Shown here: piece by piece, positions 42,597 to 51,238 of the stretch
Numbering within the stretch: the stretch's first letter is position 1
How the letters are laid out: each line of letters starts with the position of its first letter
DNA from: JAEVLT01 sp964484065
GTDB taxonomy: Bacteria > Bacillota > Bacilli > Bacillales > Cytobacillaceae
NCBI GenBank assembly: GCA_964484065.1
Contig: CAZAEW010000008.1
Span: 1 to 64,000, forward strand
DNA: 64,000 bases
Direction: 5' to 3'
Translations under genes and position numbers: made by a program
The notes under the pieces: model-generated
Seen by the model: only the letters and a program-made list of their open reading frames with translations
Told to the model about the DNA's origin: nothing
The model's database searches: none

Positions 42597-43856
42597 ATGA
42601 AAAAAACTTTAATTAGTATCTTCACAACTTGCGGATTATTAACAAGTGTATGTTCCACCGGTAATGCAGAGACTAACACAAGAACAGTGACAAACAATGT
42701 CCCTGAGGTAAGTGTACCAGTGCCATCTTTACCAAAAACCACCGGCTCATACCAAGTAGGAACTACGAATTTTGATTGGGTAGATAAATCTAGAAAGGAT
42801 TTAATAACAGTTGATTCAAATGATAACAGGGAGTTAATGGTTCAAATGTGGTATCCGATTGATAACGGAAAAGGAAGGAAACAAGAAAGTTATATTCCTT
42901 ACACCCAAGAGGGAATCGATCAAATCATTTCAAGTAAGGGCTTTGATAAAAAGCTTTCAGATATCAATAATATTAATACCCAATCCTATAAAGATGGGAT
43001 ACTTTCAAAGAAAAAAGAAAAATATCCAATCGTATTATTTTCTCATGGTAATATGCAAAGCAGATGGCAATACCAAACTATTACACGGGAACTTGCAAGT
43101 CATGGATTTATAGTCGTTAGCATTGAACATACCCATTATGCAATAGGGACTAAGTTTAATAATGGTAAATTTATATCTAACGATTATTCGCTTTCTGGAT
43201 TGGATGTCAAAAAAGATGATTATGATATGAACGAACTTTGGGTGAAGGATATTCAATTTGTTATAAATAAACTGGAGTCCTTAAATAGGACGGATGAAAG
43301 ATTGAATTTTAAAAATAAACTAGATTTAAACAAAATTTCTGCAATTGGGCACTCTCTTGGAGGAGCTGCTGCTGCACGTGCATTACAAGTAGAACCTAAA
43401 ATAAAATCTGCCATGGATATTGATGGTTCATTAGTCGGCCTTTCAGGTAAAACTGCCAAGATGACAAAACCATTTGCTATGATTAAATCTGAAGATAGTG
43501 TTAAGCAGTATAGCGGTGTCATACCACCAAATGTTCCTGAAGAATATCGCGAAAAAGTAAAAGAAATTTATAAGATATTTACCAAGAGGTACCATGAGGC
43601 CGTTTCTGGTCCAGCATATGATATTACAATTTCAGGTTCTACACATATGAATTATTCGGATTCACCATTATTGCAACCATATCTTAGCACTCCACTTTAT
43701 GAAATTCCTGGTTTAACAGATACTGATTACAAGAATATTTATAAACTGACTAATATGGTTATCTTGTCTTTCCTTGAAAAAACACTAAATGGAAAGAAAA
43801 ATACGATCTTGGATTGTGAAAATTTACAGATACCGGATTTAACCATTGTCCAATAA
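42597..43856 (+). CDS. Secreted alpha/beta hydrolase, PAF-acetylhydrolase-like
   Basis: A signal peptide (about 1-24, ending near GNAET) is followed by a proline-rich linker and an alpha/beta hydrolase domain. PIVLFSHGNMQSRWQY holds the oxyanion region, ISAIGHSLGGAAAARAL holds the nucleophile Ser, DIDGSL a possible acid, and ISGSTHMNYSD the His. The layout matches PF03403 (platelet-activating factor acetylhydrolase, isoform II) esterases, 419 aa. It would release acyl groups from lipids or esters outside the cell. AGGAGGAAAG precedes the ATG. The promoter shares operator half-sites with the divergent ABC operon. Confidence 0.85.
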   Translation: MKKTLISIFTTCGLLTSVCSTGNAETNTRTVTNNVPEVSVPVPSLPKTTGSYQVGTTNFDWVDKSRKDLITVDSNDNRELMVQMWYPIDNGKGRKQESYIPYTQEGIDQIISSKGFDKKLSDINNINTQSYKDGILSKKKEKYPIVLFSHGNMQSRWQYQTITRELASHGFIVVSIEHTHYAIGTKFNNGKFISNDYSLSGLDVKKDDYDMNELWVKDIQFVINKLESLNRTDERLNFKNKLDLNKISAIGHSLGGAAAARALQVEPKIKSAMDIDGSLVGLSGKTAKMTKPFAMIKSEDSVKQYSGVIPPNVPEEYREKVKEIYKIFTKRYHEAVSGPAYDITISGSTHMNYSDSPLLQPYLSTPLYEIPGLTDTDYKNIYKLTNMVILSFLEKTLNGKKNTILDCENLQIPDLTIVQ

Positions 43857-43918
43857 TAATATAGATAAAGTATTGTTATTCTGTTTTATTTAATATTAAA
43901 GAAACAAGTATTTTACCT

Positions 43919-43955
43919 AATTAAAAGACTATCTCTTTTAATCGGGTTTTTTTAT
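43919..43955 (+). terminator. Terminator of the hydrolase gene
   Basis: ATTAAAAGA and TCTTTTAAT arms are followed after CGGG by a long T run. Confidence 0.75.
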
Positions 43956-44092
43956 TTTTTTGGAAACCAGACGCAAAAACAGCATCGGCATATTGCGATA
44001 CTGTTTTTCATGCAAATGAAATGAGGATGCTATTTAGGTTGTTTATTGATGTTAGAAAAGAGAGAAAGCGTAAATAAGAACACTCAAAAATA

Positions 44093-44107
44093 GTGCCTGT
44101 CAGGCAC
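44093..44107. repeat. Perfect palindrome GTGCCTGTCAGGCAC
   Basis: A 7-bp arm palindrome with one central base. The same GTGCCTG/CAGGCAC motif is, as I recall, common between genes of several Bacillaceae. It lies between two convergent genes. Confidence 0.5.
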
Positions 44108-44207
44108 ACAAAAATAATCTGAATTGATATAGATGGTTTTAACAATTCTTTTAGTTTATGTGTTAAGGTTCACTGCTGTGCCTTTTATTTTTTTGTTTAA
44201 TTTGTCA

Positions 44208-44858
44208 TTATTTTAATTCTTCCTCTGGAATCAGACCAAGCTTCTTTGCCTTCGCTATGGTATCAACTCTCGTTCGCACACCAAACTTTTGGTAGAGAGC
44301 GGTTAAGTTATACTCTAGTGACCGCTGACTCATCGCTAAATTGGCAGCAATCTCCCGCGTACTTTTCCCTTTGGATAGTTCAGAAAGAATTTGTTCTTCA
44401 TTACTTGTCAAGATGACTTTTTCATTCGAATTGGATTGATCGGATATTATGCCTGGTCTTCTCAGTTCTCTAACCAATGATAGCGGCAGGACGACCTGCT
44501 TTCTTAGGGCACAGCGAATTGCTGCCACTAATTCATCTCTTGATGAAGTTTTTGACAGAAAGCCAGATACACCGGCCTCAATTAGCAAATTAAAATGAGG
44601 CTTGATATCAAAGCCTGTATAAATTAATACGGTCAAATCTGGGTTAAAATCCAACGCCTGCTTTGCTAAATCAAGTCCATTCATATGAGGCATATACAAA
44701 TCAAATAGTAATACATCATAATGGTCCAGCTTTATCTTGTTCATTGCATTTAATGAACTGTTCTCCACCGTAATGTTAAAGTCTGGTTCCTGCTCCAAAA
44801 GCATTTTGGTACCTTCGATTATGGATAAATGGTCATCAACAATTAATATATTTACCAT
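44208..44858 (-). CDS. ComA-like NarL/FixJ-family response regulator
   Basis: A receiver domain (residues about 1-120: DDH acidic pair, phosphoacceptor Asp in DVLLFDLYMPHMNG, Lys in FLSKTSS) is followed by a LuxR-type helix-turn-helix: LTSNEEQILSELSKGKSTRE and MSQRSLEYNLTALYQKFGV. The recognition part resembles ComA of B. subtilis (SKRSIEYSLTSIFNKL). The start ATG 44858 overlaps the kinase stop as TGATG, with AGGAG nine bases before. Nearby promoters with TTGCGG half-sites are its likely targets. Confidence 0.9.
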   Translation of the reverse strand: MVNILIVDDHLSIIEGTKMLLEQEPDFNITVENSSLNAMNKIKLDHYDVLLFDLYMPHMNGLDLAKQALDFNPDLTVLIYTGFDIKPHFNLLIEAGVSGFLSKTSSRDELVAAIRCALRKQVVLPLSLVRELRRPGIISDQSNSNEKVILTSNEEQILSELSKGKSTREIAANLAMSQRSLEYNLTALYQKFGVRTRVDTIAKAKKLGLIPEEELK

Positions 44859-46285
44859 CACACTAAGCTCCTTTCTAAGTTTATGGGAAGTTCCATAGCA
44901 GCGGATAACCCACGCCCCGGCTCCAGACTGATATCCATTTTTCCTCCAAGGCTTTGCACTCTTTGTCTTATATTTGTTAACCTTAAATCATTAGAGGAAA
45001 AATTCTCTCCAACTCCTTTATCACTATAGATCATCTTCAATTGATTACCTTCATAATAGAGATCGAATTTTATTTCATTTGCTCGGGAGTTTTCCTCTGC
45101 ATGGTAAAGGAGTTCCTGAACAATCCGGTATATCCCAATTGTTTGTTCCTCGCTTAACGGAAGCATGAAGAAATCTTCTGACGTAAAAATAATTTTATAA
45201 GTGGAGGTTACCTGGATATGTTCGAACAAATTTTCCAATGATCTTTTCAGTCCTAACTCTCTTAACAGAGGAGGACGTAATTTATTGCAAGTTACACGAA
45301 TATCATGAATGATATCCAACAATCCTTGTTCAATTTGGGTAAGCTTAGTTTTGACTTCCCTATTTATCTCGTACTGGTTTATAACGGATTCTAGTCTCCG
45401 ATATAAATCAATTTGATCCTGTAAAACAGTATCATGCAAATCACTCGATAACGTCAATCGCTGTTGTTCCTGCAGATTAAACATCAGCCGCAGCACCCAT
45501 TGCGGCGTTTCCACACTTTGGGTAGCAGCCTCCAGCTGCTGGATAAGATTCTCTATCATATTTAAATTCTCAAAAACCATCATTGAATAATAAGCTAAAG
45601 TTTCCAACCATATGGAGTCCATCTTTTTCCGAATGGCACTTGCATTCATGGAGAGGACGTAGGGGCTGTCGTGCCGCTCACCTATTTTAATCATTACCTT
45701 GTTTGAGACAGTCACCATTTTTCCTAACGATAATTCTTTGTCTTTTGGGATATGTTTCAATATGGTAGGATTCGAATTTGGTAAAATGGTTATGAGTTCC
45801 TCGATTAGTCTCTCTTCTAAGTCAGCATGTTTCATCACGTAAGAAAGATCATTTGAAAAGTTCTTCAGGCTACTTTGCAAAACCTCATGGCGATTCTTAT
45901 GGTACTCAAGTTCCAGTTCCATCCGCTTTCGTTCCGTAATATCCCTAATTGAAACTACTTGAAGATAATTCTCTGTATCTGGAAGCGGTGTGGTTTTACA
46001 CTCACAATAACGGACTTCTCCATTCTTACTAATGGTTCGATATTCGGAGGAATTACTTTGTTTTGAAGCAAGCAGATTTTCATGCCTATGCAGCATATAT
46101 TTCTTATCCTCAGGATGAAGAAGATCAAATGCGTCTCGATTGTGTAACTCTTCGGGTATATAACCGGAAAACTCATATACATTTGGAGTAATATATAAAA
46201 TTTGACGATTTCGATCCACAATCATAAGTACGTCACTTGTATGATTAATAATTGTTTGAAAAAATTGCTGGTTGTTGTTATCCAT
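44858..46285 (-). CDS. PAS histidine kinase of the HisKA_3 type (second copy)
   Basis: A PAS domain (about 10-120, SDVLMIVDRNRQILYITPN) leads to a middle helical region, then HisKA_3 with the phosphoacceptor His in LTLSSDLHDTVLQDQIDLY, then a HATPase domain with DKGVG and GRGLSAAMEL. SDLHDTVLQDQ is the pattern of ComP/DegS-type kinases. No membrane segment is visible, unlike ComP, so it senses through PAS inside the cell. The N box is altered (QELLYHAEENSRANEI), so ATP binding may be weak. It closely resembles the kinase at 46730. It overlaps the regulator gene. Confidence 0.9.
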   Translation of the reverse strand: MDNNNQQFFQTIINHTSDVLMIVDRNRQILYITPNVYEFSGYIPEELHNRDAFDLLHPEDKKYMLHRHENLLASKQSNSSEYRTISKNGEVRYCECKTTPLPDTENYLQVVSIRDITERKRMELELEYHKNRHEVLQSSLKNFSNDLSYVMKHADLEERLIEELITILPNSNPTILKHIPKDKELSLGKMVTVSNKVMIKIGERHDSPYVLSMNASAIRKKMDSIWLETLAYYSMMVFENLNMIENLIQQLEAATQSVETPQWVLRLMFNLQEQQRLTLSSDLHDTVLQDQIDLYRRLESVINQYEINREVKTKLTQIEQGLLDIIHDIRVTCNKLRPPLLRELGLKRSLENLFEHIQVTSTYKIIFTSEDFFMLPLSEEQTIGIYRIVQELLYHAEENSRANEIKFDLYYEGNQLKMIYSDKGVGENFSSNDLRLTNIRQRVQSLGGKMDISLEPGRGLSAAMELPINLERSLV

Positions 46286-46314
46286 AAAAGCACCACCCGA
46301 TTTATCCTCTATTC

Positions 46315-46737
46315 TTAGTTTAGCTGAAACCTCTTTATGAGAACCGCAAAAATCTTGCGTGTATAGCGATTTTTTCTTGTCATTCCCACTAGGTACCTCT
46401 TAGATAAAAGGGGAGAAAGAGCTATCCTGCCCTCCGCCATACTGTTCGTATTCGTTTTATTTTTAACCTTATTATTTGTGGTCACTTCAATCACAAACGG
46501 AAATGCCCGTACTTTCCCATTTTGTTGGAATTCAGCCCAGATTTTATAAATGCCCGGCTTATTAAAGGTTGTTTCAAATTTTCCATATCTTCGTTTGGAA
46601 TAATCATTTGACATTCTCAGTGTATAGGAGCTGCTGTTTGGAAAAACCGCAATGTTTTTGGGTTCCTCCGCAGGATCTTTCGGAAAAAAATAAACCACAT
46701 ACAGTGGTTTATTTTCAAAAAGATTCCCATTAAACAC
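46315..46737 (-). CDS. Short protein sharing the lipoprotein's C-terminal domain
   Basis: The 140 residues contain KPGIYKIWAEFQQNGKVRAF, then PFVIEV. This matches SGVYKIWGQFKRNNQVFTVP, then FVIKV, in the lipoprotein at 38134. It lacks a signal peptide, the lipobox and the HVH motifs. Its last 50 residues are basic and unlike the lipoprotein. It starts inside the last codons of the upstream kinase gene (8-base overlap), so it is translated with it. It could be a decayed piece of a duplicated lipoprotein gene or an intracellular partner of the kinases. Confidence 0.6.
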   Translation of the reverse strand: MFNGNLFENKPLYVVYFFPKDPAEEPKNIAVFPNSSSYTLRMSNDYSKRRYGKFETTFNKPGIYKIWAEFQQNGKVRAFPFVIEVTTNNKVKNKTNTNSMAEGRIALSPLLSKRYLVGMTRKNRYTRKIFAVLIKRFQLN

Positions 46738-48208
46738 TAAGCGGTATCTGAATCTTTACACTCAGGCCATTTCCAGGCTGTGAGGCAAATTCAATGGTGC
46801 CATTAAGACTCTGAGTCCTTTCTCTCATACCAGTGAGCCCCATGCTTTTGAAGGAAGGAGTCATTTTTTCATCCTCAAAGCCAACGCCGTCATCAACATA
46901 ATTAAGATGAATGGTTGCACCTTCACGAATAAGATGAAAATGTAGACTACTAGCTTGGGAATGTTTAGCAGCGTTGTTGAGCAGCTCTTGAACAATACGG
47001 TATATGCCGATGGTTTCCTCTTCATTTAATACAAGACTTTCCGTATTCTCGACAGTAAAAATGATTTTAAAGGTAGAAGATACTTGCGTATAATCAAATA
47101 AATTTTCTAAAGCACTAATAAGTCCCGCTTCCCTCAATAGCGGTGGACGCAGTTCATTGCAGGTTATTCTGATTTGATGAATCGTGTCCAACAGCCCTTG
47201 CACAATCGCCTTAAGCTGCCGGTCCACTTCGCTATCAAAACGATACTCCTTTAAAATGGATTCCAAGTTTCGATATAAAGCCATTTGATCCTGCAGGACG
47301 GTGTCGTGTAAATCACTTGATAATTCCATTCTTTGTTTTTCCGATAAGTTAAACAATAATCTTAATATCCACTGCGGTTTATCACTTTTTTGAAGGGCTG
47401 TTTCCAATTGATTCATGAGACTCTCAATCACATTTAAGCTTTCAAAAACCATAACGGTGTAATGAACTAATGTCTCCAGCCAAATGGATTCCATTGATTC
47501 TTTGACAGCAGAGGATTTTATTGTCAGAATATAGGCCAATTCCTTTCGGTCACCTATTAAAATATAAATCTGTTTGTTGTCGTACTTGAGTTTACCGGCA
47601 GTTAAATTCGTCGGATCTAACGATAGATTTAAACGATACTCCCCTTCCAATGATTGCAACTCTCGATTATAAATAACCACCTGAGGCTCAGAATCCGGGA
47701 GGACTGCATTAAGCTCGTTTTTCAGCCTGCTTTTAAGCTCCGACATCTTCATGACTCCTGATAGGTCCTGAGAGTAGCTTTTCAAACAATTTTGCAGTTC
47801 TTGATAACGGTTCTTTCTGCGCTCAAGCTCTGATTCCATACTTTTCCTTAATGTAACATCCCTAATCGAAACAACGACAAGCTTGTCGGGATGATTTTGA
47901 ACGGGCATCACACGCGATTCAAAATATTTTATTTCTCCATTTTTATGGAACACTCGATATTCGTCAACCTTTGGTTGCCCTGTCATGATTGCCTCTTTAT
48001 GTGATGCCATTAATCTATCGCGATCTTCAGGTAGAAGAGGGTCAAAAGCATTTTTTCCTAAGAGTTCATCCGGATGATAACCTAATATTGCTTCGAAGGA
48101 AGGCGTCACAAACTTGACGATTTGATTTTGATCGACAATCAAAAGGATATCGAGCGTATGCTTAGCAATTGTTTCAAATTCCCAATTCATATAGGTCTTA
48201 CTATTCAA
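46730..48208 (-). CDS. PAS histidine kinase of the HisKA_3 type (first copy)
   Basis: This has the same architecture as the kinase at 44858: PAS (about 12-125, LDILLIVDQNQIVKFVTPSF), a linker with similar blocks (SIWLETLVHYTVMVFESLN), HisKA_3 with MELSSDLHDTVLQDQMALY, and HATPase with a normal N box (ELLNNAAKHSQAS), VDDGVGF and GNGLSVKI. No membrane segment is present. The start is TTG 48208 after GGCGGTGA, or ATG 48190. It is the first gene of a four-gene unit with 46315, the second kinase and the ComA-like regulator. The two kinases clearly arose by duplication. Confidence 0.9.
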   Translation of the reverse strand: MNSKTYMNWEFETIAKHTLDILLIVDQNQIVKFVTPSFEAILGYHPDELLGKNAFDPLLPEDRDRLMASHKEAIMTGQPKVDEYRVFHKNGEIKYFESRVMPVQNHPDKLVVVSIRDVTLRKSMESELERRKNRYQELQNCLKSYSQDLSGVMKMSELKSRLKNELNAVLPDSEPQVVIYNRELQSLEGEYRLNLSLDPTNLTAGKLKYDNKQIYILIGDRKELAYILTIKSSAVKESMESIWLETLVHYTVMVFESLNVIESLMNQLETALQKSDKPQWILRLLFNLSEKQRMELSSDLHDTVLQDQMALYRNLESILKEYRFDSEVDRQLKAIVQGLLDTIHQIRITCNELRPPLLREAGLISALENLFDYTQVSSTFKIIFTVENTESLVLNEEETIGIYRIVQELLNNAAKHSQASSLHFHLIREGATIHLNYVDDGVGFEDEKMTPSFKSMGLTGMRERTQSLNGTIEFASQPGNGLSVKIQIPLSV

Positions 48209-48604
48209 AAAATCACCGCCTATGGATAACTCTTCCTTTAAATTCCATTTTACGTGATGAACAAGGAATTGAATACATAATTCTTCACATATAGAAAAAG
48301 AGGATGCAATTCGGCACCCCCTCCTACTTGTTGGTCTACTTACATTACAATATCTGTCTATAACCTCCAGTCATATAGATAATCTTCTGTAGCTATGGTT
48401 CTAACTGCTGCCTTTTCCCCCACTAATGTAAAAAATGAGGAAATAACTGTCCTCCAATAAAAGTCAATTTATCTTCAGTGATGCACACATTTTTCAGTAT
48501 AATTTTCCTATTTCGCCTATTTTGTAAGCCCTTTATTATGAATTAATTCCATATATAATAAAAGTATAAGCAATGCAATTATTACATTCAGGGAGGAATC
48601 CGTG
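48209..48604. other. Intergenic region upstream of the kinase operon
   Basis: The divergent promoter region of the kinase operon and the small gene at 48605. A TATAAT at about 48554 fits the latter. No TTGCGG site, RNA gene or open frame of note is seen. Confidence 0.5.
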
Positions 48605-48754
48605 ATGTTCGATGTATTTTATGAATTCAAAAAATGGTGGTTTGGCCTGCTAAGTTCAGAAGATGATGCTATTGAAGAATTTATACGTATGGAATCAAAG
48701 CATACCCGGGTTCACCACGATGAAGATATTTATGAACAAATTCGAGTCCACTAG
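48605..48754 (+). CDS. Small hypothetical protein, 49 aa
   Basis: The product starts MFDVFYEFKKWWFGLL and then turns acidic (SSEDDAIEEFIRMES), ending with a His-rich tail. A strong ribosome binding site (AGGGAGGA, about eight bases before ATG 48605), a TATAAT promoter and a terminator directly after it support a real gene. I do not recognise the family. The amphipathic aromatic N-terminus could lie on a membrane. Confidence 0.7.
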   Translation: MFDVFYEFKKWWFGLLSSEDDAIEEFIRMESKHTRVHHDEDIYEQIRVH

Positions 48755-48767
48755 TTTTTTGACAAAC

Positions 48768-48800
48768 AAAAAACAACGGTTCAATGGACCGTTGTTTTTG
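48768..48800 (+). terminator. Terminator of the 48605 gene
   Basis: AACAACGGT and ACCGTTGTTTTT arms form the stem. Confidence 0.8.
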
Positions 48801-48819
48801 TGATTCTTGATTTATATAG

Positions 48820-48861
48820 AAAGCCCTCCTTTTTACCGATAAAAAGGGGGGCTTTCTGGCT
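48820..48861 (-). terminator. Terminator of the FAD protein gene
   Basis: A long stem (AGAAAGCCCTCCTTTTT with AAAAAGGGGGGCTTTCT) lies directly after the stop codon of the minus-strand gene. Confidence 0.7.
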
Positions 48862-49428
48862 TTAGATATCATGCCACATATATTTGTCGCCAGTGGCATC
48901 TTGTGCTACTCGTACGCCAACAGCTGCGCCTTGACCAGCCGCAATTATTGCTTGGCTTGGTATCCCCGATAATAATCCTGCTACGTAAAGATTAGGAATG
49001 GAGGTTGTTCCTTCCCAATTTACCCCGATTACTTTCTTGATCTTTCCGCTTTTGATATTTTCATTAACACCAATTTCAAAGCCCAATTCTTTTAATAAAT
49101 CTGTTTGGAGATTCGTTGCTATAATCACTTGCCTGGCTTCGTATGTTTCTCCTTTAGCCTGCAGGACAAATCCTTCGCCTTCTTTTTTGAGCGAGGTCAC
49201 TTCAGCATCCTTCACTTCTGCATATTCCTGGAGCTGATCACGAAATGTTTGAATCAGTTTTTCACCTGAGATTTTAGGTGTACCTAAGTAATTGTGTAAG
49301 GTAGAAACTTTTTTGATTTGAGAATCACCACTATCAAAAACAATTGTCTTTAAGCCGGCTTGTCCTGTATAAATTGCTGAAGAAAGTCCGCTTATTCCTC
49401 CTCCTATAATTGCAACATCTACTTTCAT
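48862..49428 (-). CDS. Short FAD-dependent oxidoreductase, thioredoxin reductase-like
   Basis: The N-terminus VDVAIIGGGISGLSSAIYTGQAGL is an FAD-binding Rossmann motif, and the C-terminus has IPNLYVAGLLSG and SQAIIAAGQGAAVGV, as in thioredoxin reductases. The NADPH domain and the redox CxxC of true TrxB are missing. At 188 aa this belongs to the short FAD-protein group seen in several Bacillus genomes, so it is not a truncation by accident. Its electron donor is unknown. GAGGTGTGA before ATG 49428 sets the start. Confidence 0.8.
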   Translation of the reverse strand: MKVDVAIIGGGISGLSSAIYTGQAGLKTIVFDSGDSQIKKVSTLHNYLGTPKISGEKLIQTFRDQLQEYAEVKDAEVTSLKKEGEGFVLQAKGETYEARQVIIATNLQTDLLKELGFEIGVNENIKSGKIKKVIGVNWEGTTSIPNLYVAGLLSGIPSQAIIAAGQGAAVGVRVAQDATGDKYMWHDI

Positions 49429-49593
49429 GAATATCACACCTCTAACCTTTCCTAATTAGTATTTAAATTTTTTTAAGAATAAAGACTTATACCTAGGGGC
49501 CTATTTCCATTAATAGAATAACATAAATAATTGCAATTATTAATTTTGGCTGCTTCTGTTAAATATAATTTATCCATTATATGCTTATGGAAA

Positions 49594-49630
49594 TAAAAAG
49601 GGCAGCTCTACTGTTATAGAGACTGCCCAT
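49594..49630 (-). terminator. Terminator of the 49662-50529 operon
   Basis: GGGCAG...TCTA and TAGA...CTGCCC arms are followed on the minus strand by TTTTTATTT. Confidence 0.75.
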
Positions 49631-49661
49631 TAAATCCAAAAATTTTTTTAATAACCCATCA

Positions 49662-50159
49662 TCACTTTTTGAAAATCGTTGAGATTATTTGATCGTATGA
49701 CATGCCGCTGTCAACTTCATATGATCCTGGACGCAAATCATTCTGTAATCCTCTTGCTTCAATATCTTTTGAGAAAGCAAATGGATCATTGGTGATGATT
49801 TTAGCAGATACAAGCATTCTGCCAACATCAATACTGGTCATACCATCTGACACAGTAATCACCGTATGATTAACCTGTTTTTTAGCAGTACTATCTTTAG
49901 AGGAAGTATCCTTCTTTCCTTTTTTGGCAGATGAGTTTGCTTTTTTAATATTCTTATCATATTCTGCTTTTGTTTGAACAACATAGCCTTCAGCAGTAAG
50001 CTTGCTTTTCATTTCTTTTAAGGATACTGTAACATTCTTGTCCGCCTTTTCGCCTGTTGGCTTTGCAGCTTCACTCTGGGTAGAAAAGTAAACAGCACCG
50101 CAAATACTCGTCGTGATGAAAATTCCAGCTGCAAAGCTGGTTAGCAAGTTAATTCGCAT
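49662..50159 (-). CDS. MltG-like membrane protein without the catalytic domain
   Basis: An N-terminal anchor (about 5-27) is followed by a Lys/Ser-rich linker and a C-terminal domain with VITVSDGMTSIDVGRMLVSAKII, then LRPGSYEVDSGMSYDQIISTI. This is the LysM-like part that precedes the lytic transglycosylase domain in MltG (YceG-like). The catalytic part is absent, since the protein ends at residue 165. It overlaps the upstream 126-codon gene by 11 bases, so the two are coupled. A role at the cell wall is inferred. Confidence 0.7.
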   Translation of the reverse strand: MRINLLTSFAAGIFITTSICGAVYFSTQSEAAKPTGEKADKNVTVSLKEMKSKLTAEGYVVQTKAEYDKNIKKANSSAKKGKKDTSSKDSTAKKQVNHTVITVSDGMTSIDVGRMLVSAKIITNDPFAFSKDIEARGLQNDLRPGSYEVDSGMSYDQIISTIFKK

Positions 50160-50529
50160 TTGCTACTTTTCCCCTTTCATCCTTTGATGCTTGAAAAGGA
50201 GCCAGAAGTCGTTCGATTTCACTTTCCGGAACTTGTTTTTTTGCCGCAATGCTCTCAATTGAGTAATTCCGTTTATACAAGTCTAGAATCTCACGCAAGA
50301 AGAGCATTTCTTCTGAGGAAAGTTGTATGCCGGCTTCTTTAACGAGGACTTCAATGTCGAGCTCAATATTTCGAACTGATTCTTGCAAATCATTGATGTC
50401 TTTCATAAGTGCAATATGAGCCATATCAATTCTTTTATGCTCTGCTTTTGACGCTTGGTAGGTTTTTACAAGTGATGTGATTAGCAGTAGAGCAGAAACC
50501 ACAAACAACATCGTTAAAGTCCATTCCAT
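50149..50529 (-). CDS. Membrane-anchored coiled-coil protein
   Basis: One N-terminal membrane segment (LTMLFVVSALLLITSLV) is followed by a coiled coil (about 35-70) and a C-terminal helix-turn-helix-like part (LYKRNYSIESIAAKKQVPESEIERLL). It is 126 aa. I do not recognise the family. AGGAGGATC precedes the ATG. It is the first gene of a two-gene operon with the MltG-like protein. Confidence 0.65.
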   Translation of the reverse strand: MEWTLTMLFVVSALLLITSLVKTYQASKAEHKRIDMAHIALMKDINDLQESVRNIELDIEVLVKEAGIQLSSEEMLFLREILDLYKRNYSIESIAAKKQVPESEIERLLAPFQASKDERGKVANAN

Positions 50530-50812
50530 TAAACTTAGATCCTCCTTTTGAGAAAAAAAGAAATTTACAAGTTCTTATTATACATCTAAAACGCAAACTT
50601 TTCGATTAAATCTCGTAAAATACGACAAAAGTCGCACGGGATTGTCAATCAGTAGTATTTAAGAACATTTCTTCCCGAATTATTATAAAGGAAATCCTGG
50701 TTTGTCTGTGAACTTTTTAACAAAATTTAATATTTGTAATCAAAATGTTGTAAAATGCCGCTATAATTAAATTGTACACAGTTAAATACATAAATATTAT
50801 AGGAGGAAAAAG

Positions 50813-51178
50813 ATGAAGAAGATTTTGACATCATTTTGTGCAGCAATCGTTGTTTTATTAATGTTTGTTTCCCCAGGTGTTCCTGTAAAAGCAGCATCCG
50901 AAGATTGCGGATGCCATGATGTAACTTTTATTGTCGGGGCTGAAAAAAATAAAATGGTTTCAGACCTATTAAAAAGTGATGAGTTTAAATCAGTTAAATC
51001 TGGATTGATGCAAAAAGGTTACACATTTAATGGTGTAAGTGATATTCAAGTCGTAAAGATAAATAAATTTAATGTCATTATGATTGGTATACCTTTTATC
51101 AATTCGGATGGTACACTTGAGATGGCGGCATTTATGGATGGGCAATTTCAAGGAATTGCACCAACTGATGAGCTGTAA
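50813..51178 (+). CDS. Secreted hypothetical protein with DCGCH motif
   Basis: A signal peptide (about 1-28, ending VKAAS) is followed by EDCGCHDVTFIVGAEKNK and then about 80 residues with no further Cys. The two Cys and the His directly after the cleavage site could bind a metal or form a disulfide. The mature protein has about 93 residues with a mixed alpha/beta pattern. I do not recognise it. AGGAGG precedes the ATG and a terminator follows, so it is a single-gene unit. Confidence 0.7.
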   Translation: MKKILTSFCAAIVVLLMFVSPGVPVKAASEDCGCHDVTFIVGAEKNKMVSDLLKSDEFKSVKSGLMQKGYTFNGVSDIQVVKINKFNVIMIGIPFINSDGTLEMAAFMDGQFQGIAPTDEL

Positions 51179-51198
51179 AATTAATTAAATAAATAAAA

Positions 51199-51238
51199 AA
51201 AACAGACTTACATGGGAAAGTAAGTCTGTTTTTTTAGT
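51199..51238. terminator. Bidirectional terminator
   Basis: AACAGACTTAC and GTAAGTCTGTT arms are flanked by A and T runs. It serves the secreted-protein gene and the convergent pduX-like gene. Confidence 0.85.

Larger units (their letters stand above)
43857..44207. other. Intergenic region between hydrolase and ComA-like regulator
   Basis: The two flanking genes converge here. The region contains the terminator at 43919-43955 and the GTGCCTG palindrome at 44093. I see no gene or tRNA in it. Confidence 0.55.

Noticed and set aside
48862..49428. FAD protein considered as a truncated trxB pseudogene or a UGA-interrupted selenoprotein
   Set aside because: Both ends match a known short family, and no coding extension past the stop was seen.
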